Shown: piece after piece, positions 31,936-43,867 of the stretch | Layout: each line of letters starts with the position of its first letter | Position numbering within the stretch: position 1 is the first letter of the stretch | Assembly (NCBI RefSeq): GCF_958979055.1 | Contig: NC_084892.1 | Coordinates: 191,001 to 255,000 of the forward strand | Direction: 5' to 3' | Length of the DNA stretch: 64,000 nucleotides | From: Alnus glutinosa | Taxonomy: Eukaryota; Streptophyta; Magnoliopsida; Fagales; Betulaceae | The notes under the pieces: model-generated | Told to the model about the DNA's origin: nothing | Database searches by the model: none | Seen by the model: only the letters and a program-made list of their open reading frames with translations | Position numbers and translations under genes: made by a program

Positions 31936-34900
31936 ATGGCAATCGCACGAACCGGAGTGTACGTCGACGACTATTTAGAGTGTAAGGCTCTCCGAGACTC
32001 CTCTAATTTTTCCAAATTTTTTCTCAAATTTAATTTCGCCTAAAAAGAAACTTTTGGAGATTTCCACAGACGCAAGCACGTTACCCGCTGAGCTTCAGAG
32101 GCTCCTCAATACCATCCGAGAACTCGACGAACGCTCCCAATGTAATGCGCTCATTCTTCTACTTTTCTAATTTTCCAATATCTTATTATTATTATTTTAT
32201 CATTTTGTGTTTGTTGTTGAAAATTTTGATTTTTTTGGGGGTGAAAGCGACGATAAACCAGACGAGGCAGCAGACCAAGTACTGCTTGGGATTTGCTTCA
32301 CAGAGCTCAAAGAAAGGGAATAATCATAATAACAATAATAATTACTATTATAGTAATAATAATTATAATAACCATCAAGAAGACGAGGCAGCGATTGAGA
32401 AAATGCGAAAGGATATTGAGACAAATCAGGATAATGCGTTGAGTTTATGCACCGAGAAGGTTTTGTTAGCTCGGCAAGCTTATGACCTGGTAGGCTTCTT
32501 TCATTGTTATTAGCTTTTATGCATTGCTCAAACAATGTTGTGTGTTATCACGGTTTTATTTTATAATTGGTGCAAAGGATTAATGAGTTTTGATGGTAAG
32601 GTTTTTGTGCTTTTCTCAACATACTTTTTTTTTTTGATAAGTAACACATACGAAATGGAAACATACTTGGAGTGTGCATAGTTCATGAATAGGGAATGGT
32701 TTTGCTTTTCTATTAGAATTTGTTCAAATATGTGGTATTTGAGGTTGAAAGAGGAATCACAATCGAGCAATGCGTGCTTGAGGTGTAAGGGCTCTAGGAT
32801 TACCTTGTTTATAAGTATTATAGCAAATAATAAAAGTGATTATGGGAAAGGTTTCTCTAAAGCCTTCTTTTTTTAATAAGTAATCGAGATGTCATTAAAA
32901 GTGTAAGGCGCCTTTAGGTACACACGATCTCTAAAGCCTTCTTAAAGTAAAAGGTTTACCACATCATTGCAACTAATAAGTTTTTCAAAAACATATAAAA
33001 GGTTCCATTAGGGACAATGTTACCAATATCAGAACTATAAATGGAAAATGTTGGTGAATAAGTCACTTCATTGTATGTTCACACCCATCTGTGATTTAAA
33101 TGCTTGATGACTATTCAATTTGAGGTTCATTTTTCCATACCACATCATTCTAACAAATATGGGCGCCCCAAATACTTGTCAAACGAATAATCTTGTGTTG
33201 AAATTCTGTTAGTCGCCTCTATGGTTGCTCTCTGAAGGTTTTTTTTCATGTATTATATAACTTTATGGAGAGGTTCTCATTTAAAACTTTAGTTATGGGG
33301 AACTTCAAATGGGAAAGAAATGTGAGAATTAGTGGTATAGAGATGGTAGCCAAGCAAAACAAGATCATAGAGGTGCTATGCAATTATCTTAGACTCATAT
33401 GTCTCCTTTAATTTACATAAAGAAATTAACAAAATCCTTTTCAATAGAATGTATGCAGAGATAAATTCACGGATGAATAAAGCTGAGTTATGATAATGGT
33501 AATCATAAGTCTGCTTAGGGATGTAATCTAGCCGAGCCGAGCCGAGTCGAGTTTGAAGATTTCAAGACTGACTCATTTATGAGTCGAGCTTGAATTCGAG
33601 CCGAGCTATAAATTGCATGTTCAAGCTCGGCTCGTTTAAAACTCGAGCGAGCTCGAGCTCAAGCTCGAGTTCGTTGAAAATGACATTCGAGCCGAGCCGG
33701 GTTACTGGACAAGCTCGGCTCAATTAGAGCTCGATGTAGACTATTAAATTTTTCAATGAGTAATTAAAGCAGAATTCAAACCCAAGTTTATGAATAACCT
33801 CTATGCATTTATTAATAACAAAAATATATAATATGTAACTATATAAGGCATATTATAAAATATAGTACATAACTATAGTTTATAAGTAACAAATTAACAA
33901 TATGTTATTATATATAAGTAGAGAGTATAAACTATGGTATATGTATAACGTGAACAAATAGTAAGTCTAATATATTCTATATAACTAAATAACTAAAATA
34001 TATGTATAATATATAACTATTGTTAACCATGTGTGATGTGATATTTGTGTTTATATATATATACATATGCTAACTATTTAATATTGTTATATTGTTATAT
34101 ACTAACTATTAATAACTTAATATGTTAATTTAACATACTAAATATTGTTATCAAAGTATTATAATTAATATGTAATACTATATATATTATACTACATTTA
34201 CTATTTACTAATATATATGTAAGATATGAACGAGCTAACGAGTTGAACTAACGAGCCAGGCGAGCGATCCGGTCGAGCTTTAAACGAGCTGAGCTCGCGA
34301 GCCCCTATCGAGTTTTGTCGAGCGAGTCGGGTATGTATCACTTACTAATCGAGCGGGTTTCTACAGTAACGATCGAGTTTCTACAGTATCGAGCTCGAGT
34401 TCGGATCAGGCTAAACCGAGCGGGTATTGAGCAAGCTGTCGAACGGACTGGTTTATTTACATCCCTAAGTCTGCTTGTTGCATCTAGAACAACCCTAAAT
34501 ATACATCTAGCAATTGTCAATGGTTACATGTACGTATCTTCTTCATAATTGGACATGTACAACCCAGAATGTAGCCACAATGAACACAAGCAGCCTGTTT
34601 AGCTTCTCCAAACCCTATCCCAATGATCATCAAAACCAGTATAGGTATATTTCCGTTGAATTCCTTTCTTCTTCTTCTTTTTTCAAGATATTCTCTGAAT
34701 CTCCATGATATCATTTTGATGTTTTGCCAGTTTAGCTTCCTACATATGTTCAAAATTTCTTCCAACTTCTTGTTGTATGCGTTTTTTTTTTACTGTGTTT
34801 AAGTTTTGGTTTTGGACTTCGTTGAGTTTCACATTATTGCATATAAATAATTTTGCTTTGTAGTTCCTACAACCTCTTCTCCTTGGCTAAACCAGTTATA

Positions 34901-36535
34901 TCATACCACTGTTATAACATTAGTTCAAGCGCTATATTGCATAACCCAGAGCCAGTTTTGTGGTTTCTTTTTAACCAGCATCTTATTTTCTTTTTTTTTT
35001 TGGTGGGCTCCCTAGGGGGGTTGGGGACCTGGATGTTAAGTAAAACTGCAACTTCATACATTGTGGGTTTTCAACATCCTCTCTCTTATAACTAGAGCTT
35101 ACAGAGTACCTTGTGGTTTGCATTTGCTTCAGATAGATAGCCATGTAAAAAGACTGGATGAGGACCTGAACAACTTTGCTGAAGATCTAAAGCAAGGTAG
35201 GTGAACTCTACTGTTATCATCATGTCTTGTGTGATTTTGAAAGTTTTGTCTCAGTATATGAAACTATTAGAAGATTGTAGCTTATTAAATGATTATCTAC
35301 CTTACGTTTTCTGCTTTTCCTTTTTCCAATTTTGTCAGAAGGAAAAATAGCACCAGATGAACCAGCAACTCTCCCTGCATTACCTATTGTCCCTAAAAGT
35401 GAAAAACGCAAGCCTCTCTATGGAACACCTCAATCAAAAAGGCTGGATTATAGGGAGAGGGATTGGGATCGGGAGCGTGATAGGGATTTTGAGCTCATGC
35501 CTCCTCCAGGAAGCCATAAAAAGGATTTTGCTGCCCCCATGGACGTCGATCAACCTATAGATCCGAATGAACCCACATACTGTGTCTGTCATCAGGTCCT
35601 GATTTCTGGTTCCAACTTTTTCATTTTTGAAAATGGAGGCTCTTGTTTAGATTGTTTCTGGATTTTTCAGTTATGATTCAACTGCTTTTATTTGTTTGCT
35701 AAAGTGCTATAATTATCTGGATCTTTTAGGTATCATTTGGAGATATGATTGCCTGTGACAATGAAAATGTGAGTCTTATTTTCTTCCTTATCTATATTTT
35801 TGTGTGGTTGTCTGGTTATAATATGTCTTATGGCTTATTTGTATTTAGATTGCAGTTACGAATTAGATATAAAAGTTTACTAACCAGAGCCAATAAGAAG
35901 TCTCAGCCATAGCTACTTGAAAAAAATTTGTTGACAATGTTTGTGGAATTCATATAGGATATATATATCAGAGATCTTACAAAACATATCATAACTGCAT
36001 GTGTGAAATCCACATAAATTGAAGACATTTAATAGTGGGTTAACTACTACTAAACCATTTTTCTCATTTGATTATCTTTTAATATTATTATTGGCACCAC
36101 TATAGAATGAAAGGAACTTGGGATATCTGAAAATTGACACCTTGTAGTTTCTGGTTTGTTTTTCTCTGCATGAGGAATGCTGCTTGCACTTTCTACATAA
36201 CCATATAAACAAATTATTTCAGGAATCTATCACTTTGTGTACTTTAAATTTTCCTCCGAGTATAAATGCATATTTCTGTCACTGGATCCAAAATAATTTA
36301 TAATTGTTTCATAAGCTTCTTTTACAATGATATAATTAGCAGTAACAGTTTATAGTTTCTGTGTCATATCATTGTTGTTTTCTGGATACTTGTATGGATT
36401 AGCTGACTTTTAATAAGTTGACAGTGCCAAGGAGGTGAATGGTTCCATTACTCGTGTGTCGGGCTGACGCCAGAGACAAGGTTCAAAGGAAAATGGTATT
36501 GTCCAACCTGCAGACAGTTACCGCATTGTCAATGA
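31936..36535 (+). CDS. ING2: ING2, inhibitor-of-growth family PHD-finger protein
   Basis: Seven exons join cleanly: 31936-31981, 32070-32141, 32248-32489, 35133-35196, 35339-35595, 35730-35768 and 36425-36535, giving 276 residues. It is a nuclear reader of H3K4me3 that acts with histone acetylation complexes. The N-terminal ING domain starts [18 protein letters not shown] and runs through [22 protein letters not shown] charged middle (about 145-210) follows, then a C-terminal C4-H-C3 PHD finger (about 222-270): [29 protein letters not shown]. It matches my memory of Arabidopsis ING2 (At1g54390). Exon 3 carries an Asn/Tyr-rich tract made from AAT/TAT repeats that looks expanded. Intron 3 (2.6 kb) holds a Mutator-like element and two LINE-tail insertions. 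Confidence 0.95.
32618..32668 (-). mobile_element. Short LINE-tail insertion in ING2 intron 3
   Basis: AACATACTT occurs at 32618-32626 and again at 32660-32668. Between them is a T run and GATAAGTAACACATACGA; on the minus strand this is the ...TTACTTATC-poly(A) tail. The insert is about 33 bp and is truncated at the 5' end. Confidence 0.75.
32854..32943 (-). mobile_element. Short LINE-tail insertion with 16-bp target duplication in ING2 intron 3
   Basis: TCTCTAAAGCCTTCTT lies at 32854-32869 and at 32928-32943. The 58-bp insert reads on the minus strand as GTGTACCTAAAGGCGCC, then a TTTAATGACATC-type stretch, ending TTACTTATT-poly(A). It matches the last bases of the LINE-derived segment at 11222-11967. 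Confidence 0.85.
33517..34466. mobile_element. Non-autonomous Mutator-like element in ING2 intron 3
   Basis: A 950-bp insertion has ends AGGGATGTAA and its complement TTACATCCCT, flanked by a perfect 10-bp duplication, AAGTCTGCTT at 33507-33516 and 34467-34476. About 200 bp at each end is packed with GAGCCGAGC/GAGCTCGAG palindromes, and the core is AT-rich and non-coding. It is the same family as the element at 17730-18977. The perfect flanks suggest it is the younger of the two. Confidence 0.8.
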
Positions 36536-38861
36536 TATTGGAAGATTGGACCTGCTTGGTTAATTGCTTATTTTTGTTGTTTTAAGTACCTCTTTCAGAG
36601 GAAAACAAGTGGGGAAATGTTAATAATACCAGGAAATTTTAGATTATGGAAAATTTGGATGATTTGTCACCATTCAATCTGCATAATGTTTCTGATTCAG
36701 ATTGGAGATTGACTGAATCTACAGGTGAATACATTCCTCTCCCTTCCCGTGAGACTTACCATCTAGATTTGACAAGGTTGTTGGGCCTTTGCGCGCTATG
36801 GGCCGTGGACCAACAACTAGGGGCATTGGCGGTCATTTCGCCCTTTAAGATTTATCCATTGATTCCATTCCTTTTTTGGTCCATATTCTCTTGTCAGATC
36901 CTATGAGTATAAAAGAAAAAGGGGCGGGAAACGAAATTTTTGGCGCGAGCTGTTACGAAATAGGTTTGTAGCCTAATGGCATAACTGCCCTCAACACTCC
37001 CTCTTGGCCTCTCTCTAGGCCCGAGATGAAAGAAATTTTTTTTTTTTTTTCCCCTACGGGTCAGTGATAATTTTCACAATGGAATGTTCATATCCTCATA
37101 TTATATTTTAGATAAGGTTATGATGAAACTACAATCCATAATTTTTATATAATTAAATTCATATAGTAGTACCATAAGTTGTTTATATTTTTGTGACAAC
37201 CTAAGCGTTTCACTATTTTTTGTATAGGAATTAATTTTGAGTGTGAAGCTCCAAATAATATGTGAAGATGGCTTTGACCTCAAACAATGCTATACAATTA
37301 TGCAAGCGATGATCCAAATGCAAATATCTGATACATTCAGCTATTTAATCATATAATTTCACTCGGCTAATGTGGAAAATAATGGATTATAAGAATGGTT
37401 TACCATAATTATAATTTTTCTGAATTGCAACCAATTATATTCATTTTTTTTCTAATTAATTATATTCTTACTGAGCAGAAAATATATCCTATTAACACAA
37501 AATAGAGCAACAAATTTACCATTTGAAGTTAAAAAGAAAATCAAAAGACGAGCGGGTTGTCAATTAGAAATCCACGAGGGGCGTTATCGTCCACTAAAAT
37601 AGTCAGGAGTGGGACCCGGTTGGAAAGGGGATAGCGGTGGGATTTGTAAGAAAGATTTTGAAATTGACGGGAAGAAGTAATAAAATCAGGCAGAACAGGA
37701 AACCTAATCAGACAGGCCCCCATAAACACGCTACTTACTATGACTATCAGTGCATCCCAAATCCTACGCCCCAAATCACTTCCCTCTCTCTCACCACTCT
37801 TTTCTTCTCATTTCTTGGTTGGTTGTGGCCTGCAGCCTGTGGGTTCTAAATTCTTGCATTTTCTGATTTCCATTCCATGTGAAGCAGATTCCTGAACTAT
37901 TTCTCTTTTTGGGATATCTCTGTTTCTCTACATAAGACACAGATCATAGAGCGTTCGAAGCACGCCCATCAACACAAAGAAGAAAAAGAAGCAGACGGAA
38001 GGGCAAAAGATTACGCTTCCTCTTTGTAGGCACCCTCTCTGTTCTTGCAACTTTATATTTTGTGCTCTTCGTATTTTTTATACGTTACTATAGATCGAAA
38101 TGTGAGATACCCACATGCTCTTTCGAGTTCTTATTCTGCTTTAGCCAAGAAAAAATTGAGAAACAGGTAATTTTGTTTTGTTATTTTAACCATAGAAGAA
38201 ATGCCCTTTTCATTTTCTTCGTCGAAGAGTATTCTTTTGGTTACTGGAAGAATTTGACACAGAAGGCTATAATGTAGTTTCAAATTTGTAGATCTTTGTT
38301 TGTTTTCGGGCCCAAGAAAAAGTCGGAACTTTCAAAATCATGATTAGATATCTTTATTTTATTATTTTATTTTCCACGTTCCATGCTTCAATTCATCTAT
38401 TTCACATACGTTAGCGATTTGTCGATGTTAATCTTGGAAGAAGGAAAGAAATTTGTCAAGAAAACATATTTCACCCGTTGTATTTGGCAAACGAGAAAGA
38501 TTGGCAATTTCAGTGTCCACTGTTTTTCGATGGTACACTCTTCAAGTGTTAATTGTAAAAGAGTTTTTATTGATATCGGTCCATATAGAGACCGGCCAAA
38601 TTTGACAGTCAAACACCCACTACTCCTGCCGCAATAAATCAGTAATCTTCCCAGTGAAGTATTGGATTCAGGTGCCTCTACGCTCTTAATCACGAACAGG
38701 ACTGAAATCTTCCACAAAAACCTTCAAAGATTTGATCTTTTAGTCCTTTTTACATTTAACTGAAGATTTTTGGAAAATTTTTCTGAGTAGATTATCTCAA
38801 ATGGTTTGATTCCATGTAAATAGTTTCACTGACATTTTTCTTGGATTGTTTTAGGTCAACA
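36536..38861. other. ING2 3' flank and SINE-type gene promoter / 5' UTR
   Basis: The left part should hold the ING2 3' UTR. A pyrimidine-rich leader at about 37770-38165 ends in AAACAG|GTAATT, and TGTTTTAG|GTCAACA ends at 38854, just before the ATG at 38862. This suggests a 5' UTR exon ending at 38165 and a UTR intron at 38166-38853 for the SINE-type gene. Open frames at 36646-36906 and 37541-37849 match nothing I know. Confidence 0.5.
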
Positions 38862-41471
38862 ATGGGAAGGAATCTTAGCCCAATACTACGGCGAGAGTTG
38901 GCAAATCTTGACAAAGACGCTGACAGTCGTAAATCAGCAATGAAAACACTGAAATCCTATGTGAAAGATTTGGACTCCAAGACAATTCCACTTTTTCTTG
39001 CCCAAGTTTCCGAAAACAAGGGAACTGGTTCTTTGTCTGGGGAGTGCACAATTTCGCTGTATGAAGTTCTTGCCCGTGTTCACGGTGTCAAAATTGTTCC
39101 TTTGATAGACAGCATCATGTCATGCATAATCTCGACCTTAGCTTCGAGTGCAGGATCTTTTCCTCTTCAACAGGCTTGTTCGAAGGTGGTTCCGGCCATT
39201 GCACGATATGGGATCGACCCAACTACCCCAGAAGACAAGAGGAGGCATATAATACATTCTCTCTGTAGGCCTCTTTCTGATTCTCTCTTGGGTTCTCAAG
39301 AGTGCCTGACTTCGGGGGCTGCCCTTTGCTTAAAGGCTCTTGTGGATTCGGATAATTGGAGGTTTGCTTCAGATGATATGGTTAATAAGGTTTGTCAAAA
39401 TGTCGCTGGTGCTTTAGAAGAGAAGTCCACTCAGACCAATTCACATATGGGTCTGGTGATGGCTTTGGCAAAGCGTAATGGTTTAATTGTTGAAGCATAT
39501 GCAAGACTGTTAATACAGTCTGGTTTGCAGATATTGACTGCTGGGGTTGCTGAGGGGAATTCCCAGAAACGGTTGTTAGCTATACAAATGGTGAATTTCC
39601 TGATGAGGAGTTTGGATGCCAGGAGCATATTCTCTGAGCTTGAGTTGATTATTCAGGAGATGGAGAATTGCCAATCTGATAGGATGGCTTATGTCAGAGG
39701 TGCTGCTTTTGAAGCTCTGCAAACTGCAAGGAGAATAGCTGGCATGAAGGGGTCAAATGTTGAGAATGGTCCCGATTCAATCAATGGATCAAATTTTATT
39801 CGGAGAGAGCGTAGTAGAAGGGATTTATGGAGAGCTGGTGATAGATCTCCTTCATCTGTGTCGCCTGAATCACAGACTCTCGATTCCTTCCTTGGATATG
39901 AGTCATTAGTTGAGTCGCCCATTTCAATGACGCAGGTTTCTCAGAATTCGGAGTATGATCAGAGAAGTGTGAACAGGAAGCTTTGGAGTTTTGAGAATGG
40001 AGGGGTTGATGTGTCTCTCAAGGATGGTTTGTTCTCAGAGGCTGTTCGTGGAAGTCCCATGTCTAATACACACACTGGGAATGATGAATTTGCTTGTAAT
40101 GGAGGACATTACACACAGGAATTTGCAGGGTTCTTGCACAGAAATCCTAGGAATGGAATTTCAAAAAGCACTACAACTAGTCCCCTGGTATGCTGATCAT
40201 ACATTTTATCATGATTTTCTGTTTGTGTTTGTTTCTATCTTGAAGAAATTGTAGCCGATGGTTTTTTGGTAAAAAATGAAATTGTAGTTGTAGGGGAAAC
40301 AGATAGCAACAACCATTTCAGCCGACATGCGTATTTTTTATTTTCCAATGGATTTACATCTTTCATTAATGGAAATTTTTTGATGTAGTAAGTAATAGCT
40401 CTGGTTGTTCGCTGTTCAAAAATTCTTGTTTAGGCAGTTCATATCATCTATACATAATGTTTTGATCTAAGATTTCAATTCTTCCGTGTTTCAGCAGTAG
40501 TATATTGTTCCACGGAGCTAAGGTCCAAAATATGGAAGAAAGAGGTGTTTCCACGCTTTCATTCTAGGCTTTTCAAGTATAACGTCAAATTTATACTGAA
40601 AAAAGTAATGGGAGCAAGGGGATAAATAGTTGATTTGTCATATTTTTTTAGTTAGAACAGAAACTGTAGTGCCTAAGATTTAGAATTGATGGACACTTTC
40701 AAATTTCTGGTATCATTCGGTAACTTTAAATATTAGTATTGTTTAACAAGAAGACATTCCATCTGCACTCCTGAAAGTAGTAATTTAATTTCTCCATAGT
40801 CTTTTGTTTGTTTGAAACTTTGCTTTTCCTGTGAATTTGGTTTCCAGCTGATTAAAGCTGCCGATGTTGCAATAGTATTGTAAGTCGTGTCCTTGTCCTC
40901 TGTTGTGCTTCTAATTGAAGCTTTCATTTACTGATTTTGGCCATTAACATATTGCCACTTCCTCTTTTTTGTGCTTCAGAGGTCGCGCACTCAGATTAAT
41001 GTTGACAACGTCAAGATCTTTAGGACTCCGAGGAAGCTCATTTGCTCTCTGCAGGATCCAAATGATAGTAACTCGGACTTTTCTGTGAAACAAGCTAGAA
41101 GATTCAGAAGTCTATCCTCGAGCAATATTGAGTGGAGCCCGACTGCCAAATATGACCAAAATGGTTGTTCACATGATATGAACTGCAATGGCAAAGAAAA
41201 TGGAAGCATATATGCCAATGGTGAGGAGTTCCAAGGTGGCCCTGAATCAGTTTCATCAACCGATGACATTCTTACTGATGCTGATTTGCATGTGCCCCAA
41301 GAAGCGGTTCCCGAAGATAAAACTGAAGCTCAGAGGGTCAGCCTTCAAAAGCCTCGTCAAAAGACTACTTCAAAATTTGTTTGTGGCCTCTTTTTTGTTT
41401 TGTTGGCAGTATTTACTCCACTACTTTGGATCAATGACCAGGATGAAGGCTACTATCTCGTTCCAACTTAA
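38862..41471 (+). CDS. SINE1/SINE2-type ARM-repeat KASH protein of the nuclear envelope
   Basis: Two exons, 38862-40187 and 40980-41471, join in phase 0 to give 605 residues. I chose the ATG at 38862 because the longer frame begins at a TTG codon and a likely splice acceptor lies just upstream. These proteins sit in the outer nuclear envelope, bind SUN proteins in the lumen and link to actin. Visible parts: helical ARM-like repeats over about 1-300 ([21 protein letters not shown] onward), a Ser-rich disordered middle, a single hydrophobic segment at about 575-593 and a short luminal tail ending LVPT, the plant KASH terminus. ING2 is the direct upstream neighbour, as I recall for Arabidopsis SINE1 (At1g54385) and ING2. 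I cannot tell SINE1 from SINE2 by eye. Confidence 0.92.
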
Positions 41472-42058
41472 TGTGCTCCTTATCATGTTCATGTGATAAT
41501 AGTAAATCAGGGCTATGACTGATGGTGAAAATCTTTTTCAAAGTCTGATTTTTTTACTGGAGGATTCTATGCAAGTTCTGTAACAATATGTTTTAAGTAT
41601 TCAATCATCCAAATCTTTTAGTGTTGTGTTCTTGACGACCATTGTTTTTGTGCTTCATTGCTTTTAAATTTGTGGTTGAATCCCAATACTTGCCTGATAT
41701 TAAGTGTACTCTAAGAGAGTAAGAGACATCAGCACTATAAGAACTAATCTCAATAGGCCACAAGACTCAGAAATGTGGAGCATCATTCCTTCCAAGCACA
41801 TAAAGAGACAAATAGGAGTAAACATTGGGGTATTTTTTTCATAATATTTTCTTTTAGACAGGCATTTGATATGATTCGTAGAGAAAATACAGCACAAAAG
41901 CCGTCTTTTCAATGGTTGATAGCTACAAGAAATACGATTTCTTTCATTTCCACTCCCCAATAGTAACCTTAGATCGCTGCTACAGATAAGCACAAAGTCA
42001 TGCACCCTTTGATACTGCCTGCAAATAACATGGAAGCAATGGCATGCTTATACACAAT
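41472..42058. other. Intergenic region between convergent SINE-type and PNSB2 genes
   Basis: This region holds the 3' ends of two convergent genes. No coding region is supported, and the short frames on both strands are unrecognised. Confidence 0.5.
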
Positions 42059-43867
42059 TTAGAGATTTGGGTTGTGCAACTGCTGCCCACCTCTCCATTG
42101 TTCTTCAGGACCCACGATTATTGGTTTAAGCACTGCTGATTGGCCAACACATACATAAGAATACGTGCTGTAATATTCATATCTTGAGCCAGGACTGAAC
42201 ATGTATAGTTCATCAAATCCATCCCTTCCCACCACCACTGAGTTTCTTCTACCCTGTTCCATGATAAAGGTCAGAGAGGAAACAGGAAGAAAATGGTTCG
42301 TTTTTGTAAAAAAGATCACCAACAACTATGTGGATCAGTGGATGTCCTCCTTATCAATAGTGTGCAAAAACAAAGTCCTCGTATTTTTTTTTTAGTGTAA
42401 GAGTATCAATTCTGCAGCAATTTACAGGGAGATGTTAGAATTTGGTTATTGTAAGAAAAGTACCCTGTCAATGACTGTGAAATTCCGAGGTGCACTGGTG
42501 TATATCAGACTCAATTCTTCTGTTAAGTGCTTGTAGTTGTCATCTTCTTCACCCGCCATTTCCTCTTCCCCTTCTCTTTGGCTGCTTTCCGCTGCCTCAT
42601 CCGTGTTTCCATTTCTTGTACCCCAGCCACACAAAGGTCCTACCCGTGCCACTTGACCCCATAATTGGCCAAAACCAGATTCATTTTTCTGGCCGAAGTC
42701 CGGAGGAATTATTCCAAAATTTGTCAAAAATGGTGGCCTGTTGAAGAAATTTGACCCTTCTAACCCGATTGCGTAAGTTGCGTCAGGCGTGCTCACTGTC
42801 AAATGGCTTACAATGGACCCCCTCAGTTGCAGCAATGAAGGCTTTGAGTTCGAGACCACAAGCTCTGAGCTTAAGATATCCTCTTGGAGAGTCACAATGT
42901 ATTTTACTTCAACCGTGTTCTCTAAGTCCCTGCTTATCAGCTCTACCTGCATTCGACCAGTTCATATTCTTTCACTGAGAATTTATCTATAACAGAAGAC
43001 TGAGGGTCGTTTCGGTTAGCGATTTTAAAACGTGTGATCTAAAAATAGCAACTTTGGAATTTGAAAACGCAATTTTAAAAAACCCAATTAAGAACTCGCA
43101 TTTTTAAAAACGATCACTTTATTTACGATTTAAAAATACAGACTTTTTTACATTTTCAAATCATAATTTTTTAAAAATACACTCTCAAATGATACATTTT
43201 TTTGATATATAGTTTAAAATCGTACTTTTGAATAGTGAAATCGCAGCGTGAAACACACTCTAAGTGAAAATAGCTTCAAATAAATTAAAGTTTGGTTTAC
43301 TCCTATCTTATCAAAAAGTTTCCTCCATCTTACGAACATGAACTCCAGACTATAAAATTATACACACACCTGAATAGATTCTTGAGCATTGCCTTTTACA
43401 CCAAGAAGAGTCCAATTTCGTGGAGACCATGAAACTTGGCCGTCACTAGAACAATCAAGAGCTAAAGACACCCCTCCTTGAATGACAGCTCCACCATTCT
43501 CCCCCTTAGAGACTGATGTGTGCAGCAGTTCAATCGTGCCGCCATGCCACATGGGAGTCTTGTAGGATGTAATCAAGCCACTTGGCAACATCAAGGTGGC
43601 GGTGCTTCCATTATCCAATCTCATCTTGGCAACGCAGCTATCACCAATGCCTTCAAAGGTGACACCATGGCCACTGAATTCTCCCTCCAAGTAGTCCACG
43701 TTGATGGGTTGGTAGGGGATTGAAGCCACTGCTGGCAGTGGGAATTCTCTCTTGCTGTTGTTGTAGTGAGCAAAACGACAAGGCTGGGATGAAACCCAAT
43801 ATTGTTTAGCAGGTGGTGTAGTGGATATGGGAATGAAATTGGGTGAGAATAGTGAACTGCAAGCCAT
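42059..43867 (-). CDS. PNSB2: PNSB2 (NDF2), chloroplast NDH complex subcomplex B subunit
   Basis: Three exons, 43867-43370, 42946-42464 and 42253-42059, all join in phase 0 and give 391 residues. The product is a stromal-side subunit of the chloroplast NAD(P)H dehydrogenase-like complex, needed for cyclic electron flow around photosystem I. The first about 45 residues look like a plastid transit peptide. The body has a galactose-mutarotase-like beta fold with conserved stretches NVDYLEGEFSGHG, SYKTPMWHGG, HLTVSTPDATYAIGLEGS, FTVIDRGRRNSVVVGRDGF and the C-terminal LHNPNL, which match my memory of PNSB2. Catalytic His/Glu of true aldose epimerases are not evident, so a structural role is likely. 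An acidic, Gln/Glu-rich insert sits before YKHLTEELSLIYT. A paralogue with the same intron positions follows upstream. Confidence 0.88.
43004..43260. mobile_element. MITE in PNSB2 intron 1
   Basis: Ends GGGTCGTTTCGG...GCGATTTT and, reversed, GAGTGTGTTTCA...GCGATTTC form an imperfect inverted pair. TGA and TAA flank it, compatible with a mutated 3-bp PIF/Harbinger site. The core is rich in AAAATCG/CGATTTT blocks, which recur in both orientations and would fold back strongly. Confidence 0.5.

Noticed and set aside
32200-32535. A 111-codon frame antisense to ING2 exon 3
   Set aside because: It is the Tyr/Asn-rich shadow of the AAT/TAT repeat in a well-supported ING2 exon.
40826-40884. A possible micro-exon in the SINE-type gene intron (CCAG before CTGATTAAAGCTGCC)
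   Set aside because: The flanking exons already join in phase 0 and the candidate has no good donor of the right phase.
42490-42992. Plus-strand frames of 67-84 codons over PNSB2 exon 2
   Set aside because: Antisense shadows of a conserved exon with clean splice phases on the minus strand.
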